Notes under the pieces: model-generated
The model's input: the letters and a program-made list of their open reading frames with translations, nothing else
What the model was told of the DNA's origin: nothing
Databases searched by the model: none
Program-made: the position numbers and the translations under genes
Shown: one piece after another, positions 43,907 through 52,914 of the stretch
Layout of the letters: every line of letters begins with the position of its first letter
How positions within the stretch are numbered: position 1 is the first letter of the stretch
Assembly (NCBI GenBank): GCA_963822295.1
Contig: CAWGHD010000002.1
Coordinates: 1,364,001-1,428,000, forward strand
Direction of reading: 5' to 3'
DNA: 64,000 nt
Source of the DNA: VRUE01 sp963822295
GTDB taxonomy: Bacteria; Actinomycetota; Thermoleophilia; Solirubrobacterales; 70-9

Positions 43907-45151
43907 CTAGCGGATCTTGTCGTAGAGGGCGAAGATCGGCAGGTACATCGCGACCACGATGAAGCCCACCACGCCGCCGACGAAGACGATCATGATCGGC
44001 TCGATCAGCGAGGTCAGCGCTTTCACCTTGGCGTCGACCTCGGCCTCGTAGAAGTCGGCGACCTTGCTGAGCATGTGCTCGAGCTGGCCGGTCTCCTCGC
44101 CGACCGCGACCATGTGGCCGACCATCGGCGGAAAGATCGCGTTTCGCTCGATCGGGCCGGCCAGCGAGCCGCCGCGCTTGACCGAGGTGTAGACGTCCTC
44201 CATCGCGTCCTTGAGCACGACGTTGCCGGCGGTGTCCCCGGTCAGCTTGATCGCCTGCAGCATCGGCACGCCGGCCGCGACCGAGCCCGAGAAGGTCCGC
44301 GACCAGCGGGCGAGCGCCACTTTCTGGATCACGTCGCCTATCTGCGCCGGCAGCCGCAGCAGGAAGCGATCCCAGGTCGATTTGCCCGAGTCGGTGCGCT
44401 TCCAGCGGAAGAAGAGCACGAAACTGCCGACGAACGCTGGAATCAGGATGAACCAGTAGCCGGTGATCGCTTCCGACATCGTCACGCAGATCTGGGTCGG
44501 CAGCGGCAGCCCGGCTGCTTCATCCGGGTTTTCTTTTGAGATCTGTTCGAAGATGCCGGCAAAGACGGGGATCACGAAGGCGACGACGGCGATCAGGACG
44601 ACCATCGCGAAGCCGAAGATGAGCGCCGGGTACATGAGCGCCGATTTCACCTGGCGGCGCAGGGCGTCGGATTTCTCCACCTGGAAGGCGACGCGGTCGA
44701 GCGCGTCCTCGAGCCGGCCCGATTCCTCGCCGGATTTCACCATCGCCCGGTAGAGGCGGTCGAACACCTCCGGGTGGCGCTCCATCGCCTGCTCCAGCGT
44801 GCTGCCGGCCTCGATGTCGGCGCGGACGCCGGCGATCGCCTCCTCGATGCGGTCGTCCTGGGTCTGCTCCTCGAGCGTGTGCAGGGTGCGCAGCATCGGC
44901 ATCCCCGAGGCGACCAGGGTGGCGAACTGGCGCGAGAACACCGAGAGCTCCCGCATGTCGACGCCTTTCCAACTGCGCCAGATGTCCTCGAGCCGGAACG
45001 GTTTGCTCTTCTCGCTGACGTCGAGGACGATCAGGCCGCGCTGGCGCAGCTGCTCGGTGACCTGCGCCTTGGACTCGGCTTCGAGCTCGCCCGCGGTGGC
45101 GGCGCCGCCGACGTCCATGGCCCGGAACGCGAAGGTGTTCGAGGCGGCCAT
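43907..45151 (-). CDS. pilC: Type IV pilus inner-membrane platform PilC
   Basis: 414 aa T2SSF-family protein with two repeated halves. Opens FAFRAMDVGGAATAGELEAESKAQVTEQL in the usual N-terminal style; FSRQFATLVASGMPMLRTLHTLEEQ and its second-half counterpart RWSRTFSGSVAAGVPMLQAI are the duplicated motifs. Transmembrane segments are ALIFGFAMVVLIAVVAFVIPVF, WFILIPAFVGSFVLFF and the C-terminal IMIVFVGGVVGFIVVAMYLPIF. It starts 3 nt after pilT. It transmits motor movement from PilB/PilT to pilin assembly. Confidence 0.96.
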   Translation of the reverse strand: MAASNTFAFRAMDVGGAATAGELEAESKAQVTEQLRQRGLIVLDVSEKSKPFRLEDIWRSWKGVDMRELSVFSRQFATLVASGMPMLRTLHTLEEQTQDDRIEEAIAGVRADIEAGSTLEQAMERHPEVFDRLYRAMVKSGEESGRLEDALDRVAFQVEKSDALRRQVKSALMYPALIFGFAMVVLIAVVAFVIPVFAGIFEQISKENPDEAAGLPLPTQICVTMSEAITGYWFILIPAFVGSFVLFFRWKRTDSGKSTWDRFLLRLPAQIGDVIQKVALARWSRTFSGSVAAGVPMLQAIKLTGDTAGNVVLKDAMEDVYTSVKRGGSLAGPIERNAIFPPMVGHMVAVGEETGQLEHMLSKVADFYEAEVDAKVKALTSLIEPIMIVFVGGVVGFIVVAMYLPIFALYDKIR

Positions 45152-45154
45152 CGC

Positions 45155-46249
45155 CTAGACCTGCGCGTAGTTGGGCTGCTGCGGGACGCCGCCGAGCATC
45201 CGTTTGAGCTCCTCGGGCACCGAGGCGCGTTGCTCGGCGAGCTGGCGCGTGATCCGACCTTCGCGGACGAGCCGCGCCAGGTCGGAGTCCATCGTCTGCA
45301 TGCCGACCGCGCCGGAGGTCTGCACCGCGGCGTAGATCTGGTGCGTCTTGCCCTCGCGGATCAGGTTGCGGATCGCCGGCGTCGGCACCAGGACCTCGGT
45401 CGCGACGCACCGGCTCAGGCCGTCGGCGGTGGGCAGCAGCTGCTGCGTGACGATGCCCTGCAGGGCGATCGAGAGCTGGGTGCGGACCTGGCCCTGCTGC
45501 TGGGGCGGGAAGACGTCGATGATCCTGTCGACGGTTTGCGCCGTCGACTGGGTGTGCAGGGTGGCGAAGACCAGGTGGCCGGTCTCGGCGGCGGTCAGCG
45601 CCGTCGAGATCGTCTCCAGGTCGCGCATCTCGCCGACCAGGATCACGTCGGGGTCCTCGCGCAGGGCGGCGCGCAGGCCGAGCGCGAAGTCGGGCGCGTC
45701 GGAGCCGACCTCGCGCTGGTTCACGATCGACTGTTTGTGGTTGTGCAGGAACTCGATCGGGTCCTCGATCGTGAGGATGTGGTCGGGGCGCTCGGCGTTG
45801 ATCACGTCGATCATCGCCGCCAGGGTCGTGCTCTTGCCGGAGCCGGTCGGGCCGGTGACGAGGACGAATCCACGCGGTTTCGCCGCCAGCTCGCGGAGGA
45901 CCTGGGGGACGCCGAGCGAGTCGAGCGCCGGGATCTCCTGCGGGACGAGCCTGAAGGCGGCGCTGACCGAGCCGCGCTGGAAGAAGCAGTTGACGCGGAA
46001 GCGCGCGACGCCCGGTATCGCGTATGCGAAGTCGAGCTGTTTCTTGTTCTCGAAGCGCTTGCGCTGGTCGTCGTTGAGGATGCTGTAGACGACCTCGCGC
46101 GTGTGCTGCGCGGTGAGGACCGGGAAGCCCTCCATCGGCGTGATCCTGCCCTTGTCACGCATCGACGGGGGAGCCCCGGCGGTGATGTGCACGTCGGAGG
46201 CCCGCGAGGAGACCATCGTCGAAAGCACCTGTGAGAAATCGAAGTCCAT
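45155..46249 (-). CDS. pilT: Type IV pilus retraction ATPase PilT
   Basis: 364 aa hexameric secretion ATPase. Walker A is VTGPTGSGKSTTLAAMIDVI, Asp box ILTIEDPIEFLH, Walker B RAALREDPDVILVGEMRD and His box TGHLVFATLHTQSTAQTVDRI; QLLPTADGLSRCVATEVL and the AIRNLIREGKTHQI motif of PilT follow. Starts MDFDFSQVLSTMVSSRASDVHI. It powers retraction and, with PilB and PilC, forms the motor. A second pilT-like gene is at 50331-51449. Confidence 0.95.
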   Translation of the reverse strand: MDFDFSQVLSTMVSSRASDVHITAGAPPSMRDKGRITPMEGFPVLTAQHTREVVYSILNDDQRKRFENKKQLDFAYAIPGVARFRVNCFFQRGSVSAAFRLVPQEIPALDSLGVPQVLRELAAKPRGFVLVTGPTGSGKSTTLAAMIDVINAERPDHILTIEDPIEFLHNHKQSIVNQREVGSDAPDFALGLRAALREDPDVILVGEMRDLETISTALTAAETGHLVFATLHTQSTAQTVDRIIDVFPPQQQGQVRTQLSIALQGIVTQQLLPTADGLSRCVATEVLVPTPAIRNLIREGKTHQIYAAVQTSGAVGMQTMDSDLARLVREGRITRQLAEQRASVPEELKRMLGGVPQQPNYAQV

Positions 46250-46278
46250 GGGTCTAGATCGTCCGTTCGGGCGAATTT

Positions 46279-46305
46279 CCTGATACCTGGTCGCCGGTAT
46301 TCAGG
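46279..46305 (-). other. Hairpin in the pilB-pilT gap
   Basis: CCTGATACC (46279-46287) pairs with GGTATTCAGG (46296-46305), with one bulge and an 8-nt loop, in the 62-nt gap between pilB and pilT. Possible attenuator or RNA processing signal. Confidence 0.4.
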
Positions 46306-46311
46306 CGCGGG

Positions 46312-48102
46312 TCAGGCGGTGACACGGACGACCTCCTCGAGGCTGGTCTGCCCGTCGCGGACCTTGACGATGCCGTCCTCGCGCAGCGTGAACATCCCCT
46401 CGCTGCGCGCCATCGCGGCTATCTCGGCCTCGGGCGCGTTGGCGACCGCCATCTCCTTGATCCGGTCGCTCAGCGCCATCACCGAGAAGATGCCGATGCG
46501 CCCTTTGTAGCCGCTCTGGTTGCAGCGCGAGCAGCCGACCGGCTCGTAGGCCTCGACCTCGGCACTGACCCTCAATTCGGCTTCGGCGAGCGCCTGCGGA
46601 GGGATTATGGTGCGCCGCTTGCAGTGGGTGCACAGCTTGCGCGCGAGGCGCTGTGCCACGACGCAATCGACGGCGGAGGCCGTCAGGAAGGCCTCGATCC
46701 CCATCTTCGTCAGCCTCGTGATCGCGCCGGGGGCGTCGTTCGTGTGCAGGGTGCTGAGCATGAGGTGGCCGGTGAGCGCCGCCTCGATCGCGATCCGGGC
46801 CGTCTCGCCGTCGCGGATCTCGCCGACCATCACGATGTCGGGATCGGCCCTGAGGATCGAGCGCAGCCCGGTCGCGAAGTCGAGCCCGGCTTTGCGGTTG
46901 ACGTTGATCTGATTCACGCCCGGCAGCCTGTACTCGACCGGGTCCTCGACCGTGATGATCTTCTTCTCGACGTCGTTGAGCTCGCCCAGAGCGGCGTAGA
47001 GGGTGGTCGACTTGCCCGAGCCGGTCGGCCCGGTGACGAGCACCGCCCCGTAGGCCTGATTGAACGCGGATGCGAAGCGCTCGCGGCCGGTCCCGTCCAT
47101 GCCCAGGTCGTCCAGGGAGCGCTGGGCGTTGTCTTTGTCGAGGATGCGGATCGTCGCCCCCTCGCCGCGCTGCGTCGGCAGCGTCGTCACGCGCAGGTCG
47201 ACCCGCCGGTCCTCGACGGTGATGCTGACGCGGCCGTCCTGGGGCACACGCTTCTCGGCGATGTTGAGGTCGCTCATGATCTTCACGCGGGAGACGACGG
47301 CGTTGACCATCCGCTTCGGGACGTGGGCGGCCTCGCGCAGCACCCCGTCGACCCGGAAGCGGATTCGCATATCCGCGTCCTCGGGCTCGAAATGAACGTC
47401 GGACGCGCCTTCGCTGACCGCCTGGCCGAGGATGCTGTAGACGAGTTTGACGACCGGCGCGTCCTCGGCGCCGACTTCGATGTCGCTGACGGCGGCGAGT
47501 TCCTCCTCCTCGGCTTCGCCCTCCGTGACCGCGTCGGTGACGGCGCTCTGCAGGGAGTTGAGGCGGCCGATCAGGGTCTCGATGTCCTCGTCGGCGGCGA
47601 CCGCGACCTGGCAGTCCAGGGCGGTCGCGATCTGGATGTCGTCGACCGCGAGGACGTTGGTCGGGTCCGCCATCGCGACGAGCAGCGTCTCCGTGTCGAC
47701 GAAGCCGACCGGCAGCGCTTTGTAGCGCCGCGCCGTGTTGACGGGGATCAGGTTCGCCGCCGCCATGTCGACGTGGTATTCGGAGAGGTCGACGTGGTCG
47801 AGGCCGTAGCGCTCCGCCACGGCCCTGGAGAGCTGCTGCGAGGTGATCGTCCCCTGTTCGAGCAGCAGGCGCTCGGGGGCGTAGCCGGCCGTGCGGCCCT
47901 GCTCGATCGCGACGCGGGCGACGTCGTCGGTGACGAAGCCGAGGTCGACGAGCACGTCGGTGACGAAGCCGCTGGAGCGGTTCCTGGCGATCGGGGGAGT
48001 GAGGCCGAGCGTCCCCTCGGCCTCCGGCTCGAGCGCCGGCGCCGTCGAGTCACCCGATTCGGGAACCGGCCGCAGGTGGCTCGGGTAGTCGTGGGGCTCC
48101 AT
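46312..48102 (-). CDS. pilB: Type IV pilus extension ATPase PilB
   Basis: 596 aa. The N-terminal region has two T2SSE_N/MshEN-like units (VLVDLGFVTDDVARVAIEQG and ERLLLEQGTITSQQLSRAVAERYG), a fold that binds c-di-GMP in several PilB and MshE proteins. The ATPase domain has Walker A VTGPTGSGKSTTLYAALGEL, Asp box ITVEDPVEYRLPGVNQI, Walker B RADPDIVMVGEIRD and His box TGHLMLSTLHTNDAPGAI. The zinc pair is LCTHCKRR and VGCSRCNQSGYKGR. It ends with the usual SLEEVVRVT. It starts 2 nt after the thioredoxin-like gene and drives pilus extension. Confidence 0.95.
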   Translation of the reverse strand: MEPHDYPSHLRPVPESGDSTAPALEPEAEGTLGLTPPIARNRSSGFVTDVLVDLGFVTDDVARVAIEQGRTAGYAPERLLLEQGTITSQQLSRAVAERYGLDHVDLSEYHVDMAAANLIPVNTARRYKALPVGFVDTETLLVAMADPTNVLAVDDIQIATALDCQVAVAADEDIETLIGRLNSLQSAVTDAVTEGEAEEEELAAVSDIEVGAEDAPVVKLVYSILGQAVSEGASDVHFEPEDADMRIRFRVDGVLREAAHVPKRMVNAVVSRVKIMSDLNIAEKRVPQDGRVSITVEDRRVDLRVTTLPTQRGEGATIRILDKDNAQRSLDDLGMDGTGRERFASAFNQAYGAVLVTGPTGSGKSTTLYAALGELNDVEKKIITVEDPVEYRLPGVNQINVNRKAGLDFATGLRSILRADPDIVMVGEIRDGETARIAIEAALTGHLMLSTLHTNDAPGAITRLTKMGIEAFLTASAVDCVVAQRLARKLCTHCKRRTIIPPQALAEAELRVSAEVEAYEPVGCSRCNQSGYKGRIGIFSVMALSDRIKEMAVANAPEAEIAAMARSEGMFTLREDGIVKVRDGQTSLEEVVRVTA

Positions 48103-48104
48103 GC

Positions 48105-48710
48105 TCAGGGGTGGTAATCGAGGATCGGGCCCTCATAGCCGGCGTCGATCACCGCTTGGGCGACGCTCGCCGGGCTCTGGAAGCCGTAGCTGACCGACGC
48201 GGTCGGCATCTGCTCGCCGGCATCTCTCGGCGTCACGACCAGCAGGGCGGGGACCTGTTCGACCCCCACGCCCCTGACGATCGTCGTGTACTTGGAGATT
48301 TCGGCGGCGGGGACGACGAAGACGGCGACCTCGGGGAAGCGGGCCAGGGCGGTCGTCGAGTCGCGGACCAGGCGGTCGTCGATGCCGTCGTTGTTGACGA
48401 TAAGCAGGACGATCGTGCGACCGGCCTCGTAGGCGTCGACGACTGCGGCCGGGGGCGCCGGGGCCGGGGCGCCGGCGAGCACTTCCTCGACCCCCGTGGC
48501 GCTCGCGCCCGCGGTGGCTTCGCCGACCGCGACTTCCGCCGGCAGGGAGCCCGCTTCGGTGGTCGTCGCGACCGCGGTTTCCTCGCTCACGGCCGTTTCG
48601 GCTTCTTCTTCTCCGCCGCCTTTGCTCATCAAAAAGAGCACCGCGACGAGCAGCAGGGCAACGACGATCCCCGCTTTGACCTTCGGGTTGTTGTTGATCG
48701 CGTCTCTCAT
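48105..48710 (-). CDS. Membrane-anchored thioredoxin-fold-like protein of the pilus operon
   Basis: 201 aa. One N-terminal transmembrane segment (KAGIVVALLLVAVLFLMS), an acidic and Ala/Thr/Val-rich linker to about residue 85, then a compact domain AGRTIVLLIVNNDGIDDRLVRDSTTALARFPEVAVFVVPA and GVEQVPALLVVTP with the strand pattern of a thioredoxin fold and a cis-Pro-like VPALLVV. It has no CxxC, so it is not a classical oxidoreductase. Its place next to pilB and after the PilX-like gene points to pilus assembly. A hairpin (48712-48739) covers the region just before its ATG. Confidence 0.7.
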   Translation of the reverse strand: MRDAINNNPKVKAGIVVALLLVAVLFLMSKGGGEEEAETAVSEETAVATTTEAGSLPAEVAVGEATAGASATGVEEVLAGAPAPAPPAAVVDAYEAGRTIVLLIVNNDGIDDRLVRDSTTALARFPEVAVFVVPAAEISKYTTIVRGVGVEQVPALLVVTPRDAGEQMPTASVSYGFQSPASVAQAVIDAGYEGPILDYHP

Positions 48711-48711
48711 A

Positions 48712-48739
48712 CGTTCGCTTACTAGCTCGACAGCGAACG
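48712..48739 (-). promoter_or_regulatory. Hairpin abutting the start codon
   Basis: CGTTCGCT (48712-48719) and AGCGAACG (48732-48739) form an 8-bp stem with a 12-nt loop ending one base before the ATG at 48710. No Shine-Dalgarno is visible outside it, so it may block or gate translation of the thioredoxin-like gene. Confidence 0.5.
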
Positions 48740-48785
48740 CCCCGACCTTGAGTCCCGGTTCAGTCGGTCCGACCCGACGGAGCCC

Positions 48786-50255
48786 TCAGCAGCCGGCGCT
48801 GGGCGTCGGCGTCGCCGGCCCGCTGCACTCGACGTAGTACTGCGGGGTGAAGACGACCACGCCTTCTTCTTCTTCTTCGGGTTCTTCTTCGGGCTCCGGG
48901 TCCTCGTGCCAGGGGTTCAGCTCCGGCGGCAGCACGAAGCCGTCGTCCTGGACGATGATCGCGTTGTTGTGGAGATGCACTTTTTTGCCGACGATCATGC
49001 CGAAGAATTCGGCGTTGTTCTGCAGGTCGACGACGCTGTTCGGCGCGTAGAGGACGAGCTCGTTCGTGCCGCTGTTGTTGGACCACTCGACCCGTGTTTC
49101 GAGCGAGGTCGAGCCCATGAGGAAGAGTCCGGGCATCTCGAAGTTCCCGCTCTCCGCCTGGTAGCCAGTGGCGGTGATGTTGGCGTTGTTCTGGATGTCG
49201 ATCTGCTTCGAGCCGCCGGCCAGTGCGCAGTTCTCGGGGGTGTCGAAGAAGAGCCGCACCTGCGTGCCGGCTTTCATCACCATGTGCGAGTTGTTGTTGA
49301 GAATGAGCCTGCAGATGAAGTAGTCCCCGCCCCCGAGGGTGATGGTCTGGTTGTTCGAGGTCGAGATCGTGCGCGTGCTCGGGTTCCAGGGCTCGGTCGA
49401 GGACCATTTCCCCGTGTAGCCGTCGGTCTGGCAGCCGCTGGGGGTGTTGGTCCCGGTGCAGCGCGCAAGCCGGTAATTGGAATTGACGGTGGCGATGTTG
49501 GACGGTATGAAGCTGCTCACCGGGGGAACGGTGATGTTGCCCTCCGATATCGCGAAGCCGTCGCACTGCGTCCCGTTGTTCTCGAATTTGGCTTCTTTGC
49601 CGATCCCGTGGCGGATGTTGCCGCAGACGTTGCCGTTGTTGTGGACGTGGATGTTGCCGTTCGTGCCGACGTTCACGCGGGCGTCGGCGTTGTTGTCGAT
49701 TTCGACGTCTTCGACCCCGATCAGGCCCTCGGGGCCGCCGCCGCCGCCGCCTTCGTCGCCTTCGTCGCCTTCGTCGCCGGGGCCGCCGCCGACCGGCCCG
49801 CCGGAGCCCTGGTCGAAGCTGATCAACACCCTGCGGGTGACCTCGCCGGCCACTCCTGTCGCCACGACGCAGAGGTCGTACGCGCCGCAGGAATTTTCAA
49901 CCCCGGCCTCGCTCACCTGATAGCTGTAAGTCGCGTCGCCGACGTCGCCGGTCACCGCCGGGCACCAGCCGCCGCTCGGCGTGGCACCGTCGAGGCAGGG
50001 CTCGGTCGCGAGCTCCTGGGAGTCGCGGGCGAGCCTCATCAGGGCGACGTTGGCGCCGGCGTCGGCCGCCCCGATCGCGCCCTTGGACCCGGTGTCCCGA
50101 TGGGAGCCCTGCTGGACCGAGACCGACGACATCACGGCCGCCCCGCCGAGGGCCAGCGCCGCGACCGTCCCGAGCATCGCCGTCGGCAGCGCGATGCCCT
50201 CCTCGCTGGAGCAAAGCCTGCCGAGCAGGCGCCGAAGTCCGGAAGCCGAGTCCAT
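48786..50255 (-). CDS. PilX-like N-terminus fused to an asparagine-ladder beta-helix
   Basis: 489 aa. The N-terminus SSEEGIALPTAMLGTVAALALGGAAVMSS resembles PilX-type pilus proteins (hydrophobic helix right after a Glu-Gly site). A Gly/Asp/Glu linker follows. Residues 190-420 contain regular repeats with paired Asn at the turn (EIDNNADARV, HVHNNGNVCG, KFENNGTQCD, DIQNNANITA, DLQNNAEFFG, HLHNNAIIV), which suggests a right-handed beta-helix with an Asn ladder. The tail is Glu rich and ends with paired Cys (VECSGP, SAGC). Likely a minor pilus component exposing the beta-helix. Confidence 0.75.
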   Translation of the reverse strand: MDSASGLRRLLGRLCSSEEGIALPTAMLGTVAALALGGAAVMSSVSVQQGSHRDTGSKGAIGAADAGANVALMRLARDSQELATEPCLDGATPSGGWCPAVTGDVGDATYSYQVSEAGVENSCGAYDLCVVATGVAGEVTRRVLISFDQGSGGPVGGGPGDEGDEGDEGGGGGGPEGLIGVEDVEIDNNADARVNVGTNGNIHVHNNGNVCGNIRHGIGKEAKFENNGTQCDGFAISEGNITVPPVSSFIPSNIATVNSNYRLARCTGTNTPSGCQTDGYTGKWSSTEPWNPSTRTISTSNNQTITLGGGDYFICRLILNNNSHMVMKAGTQVRLFFDTPENCALAGGSKQIDIQNNANITATGYQAESGNFEMPGLFLMGSTSLETRVEWSNNSGTNELVLYAPNSVVDLQNNAEFFGMIVGKKVHLHNNAIIVQDDGFVLPPELNPWHEDPEPEEEPEEEEEGVVVFTPQYYVECSGPATPTPSAGC

Positions 50256-50276
50256 CGCCCATTGATCGGCCCGTGG

Positions 50277-50324
50277 GCCGGCCTGCTTGAGCGCCGCAGG
50301 CCGGCGTCCGCTCGCGGGCGGACG
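50277..50324 (-). other. Tandem hairpins between pilT2 and the PilX-like gene
   Basis: GCCGGCCTGC (50277-50286) pairs exactly with GCAGGCCGGC (50296-50305), and CGTCCGC (50305-50311) with GCGGACG (50318-50324). Both fall in the 75-nt gap after pilT2 on the minus strand. They could terminate or separate the pilT2 message from the rest of the operon. Confidence 0.6.
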
Positions 50325-50330
50325 TCTGTT

Positions 50331-51449
50331 CTAGTGATCCTCGCCGGCCTTGGCGAGCTGCTCGATGCCGCTCGCGCGCTGGCCCCCGGCGGCGAGCATC
50401 AATTTGAAGTCGTGCGGATTGGACGCGTAGCTCAGCGCGACCTCCTCCGCGACCTTGCCCTCCATCACGTAGGTGAGCAGCGACTGGTCGAAGGTCCGCA
50501 TCCCGTAATAGCCGCCTTCGGCGATCACCTCGGAGATCTTGCTCGTCTCCTCCGGGTTGAGGATCAGGTCCTGGACGCGTCCGGTGACGATCAGGATCTC
50601 CGACGCCGGGACGCGGCCGTCGCCGGTGACGTCGGGGACGAGGCGCTGAGCGATCGCCCCCTTCAGCGTCGAGGCGAGCATCACGCGAGCCTGGTGCTGG
50701 AGGTGGGGCGGGAAGAAGTCGATGATCCGGTTGATGGTCTCGGTGGCGTCCAGGGTGTGGACGGTCGAGAGGACGAGGTGGCCGGTCTCCGCCGCCGAGA
50801 GCGCCGTGCGGACGGTCTCCTCGTCGCGCATCTCCCCGATCAGGATCACATCGGGGTCCTGGCGCAGGACCCGGCGCATCGCCCGCGCGAAGCTCTGGGT
50901 GTCCGAACCCACCTCGCGCTGGTTGACGATCGAGCCTTTGTCCTTGTGCAGGTACTCGATCGGGTCCTCGAGCGTGACGATGTGATGGGTGCGGTTGCGG
51001 TTGATGTGGTCGATCATCGCCGCGAGCGTCGTGCTCTTTCCCGAGCCGGTGGTGCCGGTGACGAGGATGATCCCGCGCTGCTCTTCGGCCAGCCGGGTGA
51101 CGGCCTCCGGCAGCCCGAGATCCTCGACCGAGCGGATCTCGAAGGGGATCGCGCGGCAGACGATCGAGGTCGAGCCGCGCTGTTTGAAGGCGTTGACGCG
51201 AAAGCGGGAGAAGCCCGGGATCGAGTACGAGAAGTCGGCCTCCCCCACCTCTTCGAATTCGTCCACCGAGCGCGTCTCGGCGATGTGGTTGAAGGCTCGT
51301 TTGGTGTCCTCGCCGTCGAGCGGCTCCGTGCCCGGGAGCGGCGTCAGCTCTCCGTGGAGGCGCATCGTCGGCGGCGTCGCGACTTTCAGATGCAGGTCGG
51401 AGCCTCCCGACTCGACGAGAGTGCGCAGCGCTGTGTCGATGTCGAACAT
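50331..51449 (-). CDS. Second PilT-like ATPase
   Basis: 372 aa, a paralogue of the PilT at 45155. Walker A VTGTTGSGKSTTLAAMIDHI, Asp box VTLEDPIEYLHKDKGSI, Walker B RRVLRQDPDVILIGEMRD, His box TGHLVLSTVHTLDATETINRI, and VQDLILNPEETSKI. The C-terminal third differs more from PilT, with GGYYGMRTFDQSLLTYVMEGKV. Such a PilT2/PilU-type copy usually modulates retraction force or twitching. It is the first gene of the pil series after rpoD, separated from it by a large hairpin. Confidence 0.93.
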   Translation of the reverse strand: MFDIDTALRTLVESGGSDLHLKVATPPTMRLHGELTPLPGTEPLDGEDTKRAFNHIAETRSVDEFEEVGEADFSYSIPGFSRFRVNAFKQRGSTSIVCRAIPFEIRSVEDLGLPEAVTRLAEEQRGIILVTGTTGSGKSTTLAAMIDHINRNRTHHIVTLEDPIEYLHKDKGSIVNQREVGSDTQSFARAMRRVLRQDPDVILIGEMRDEETVRTALSAAETGHLVLSTVHTLDATETINRIIDFFPPHLQHQARVMLASTLKGAIAQRLVPDVTGDGRVPASEILIVTGRVQDLILNPEETSKISEVIAEGGYYGMRTFDQSLLTYVMEGKVAEEVALSYASNPHDFKLMLAAGGQRASGIEQLAKAGEDH

Positions 51450-51535
51450 CTCCCCCGATGTATCGGCGGCGTGCGAGAAACCCTTAGGGCACCTGCAACG
51501 CCTGCTTCACGCCTGGCTACAAAACTGGGAAGACG

Positions 51536-51611
51536 CCTGAGTGAGGGGATTGGGCGCCGCCCGGCGAGCGTCGCTGTTGCGAGCGTAGGGTGGTGCCCAA
51601 TCCCCTCTCGC

Positions 51612-51616
<5 letters not shown>
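51536..51616 (-). terminator. Large hairpin overlapping the rpoD stop codon
   Basis: CCTGAGTGAGGGGATTGGGC (51536-51555) pairs with the segment 51595-51616 (GCCCAATCCCCTCTCGCTCAGG split around one bulge), with a 39-nt loop. The rpoD TGA at 51612-51614 is inside the stem. No U-tract follows on the minus strand. Probably a transcription boundary between rpoD and pilT2, or an RNA stability element. Confidence 0.7.
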
Positions 51617-52718
<1,102 letters not shown>

Positions 52719-52768
52719 CGTGTTCTACTCATTCCCTCGCGTTGGAAGTTTTAGTCCTGCAAATGAAA

Positions 52769-52820
52769 GGCCCCGCGGGGCCGAAAGTCTCGATGAAAGC
52801 GGACCGGCGAACAGGTCCGC
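52769..52820 (-). other. Two hairpins in the rpoD leader
   Basis: GGCCCCGCGGGGCC (52769-52782) is a 14-bp palindrome and GCGGACC/GGTCCGC (52799-52820) a 7-bp stem. On the plus strand each is preceded by ATGAAAG. They fall within the predicted rpoD 5' untranslated region of about 160 nt. Function unknown; no known riboswitch pattern. Confidence 0.5.
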
Positions 52821-52886
52821 GAGTCGAAATAGTCTGCACTGCGAGGTCCTTTGGGGCCGTACCAGGCCACTCAAACGCCTGTTCGC

Positions 52887-52914
52887 ATTCTAGCGCTTCA
52901 CTTTTTGAAGTCAA
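52887..52914 (-). promoter_or_regulatory. Sigma-70 promoter for rpoD with an operator-like repeat in the spacer
   Basis: Read on the minus strand: TTGACT (52909-52914), 16-nt spacer, TAGAAT (52887-52892). The spacer and -35 contain CTTCA-N5-TGAAG (plus strand 52896-52910). The same box touches the ATG of the divergent YihY gene at 52914, so binding there could control both. Confidence 0.7.
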
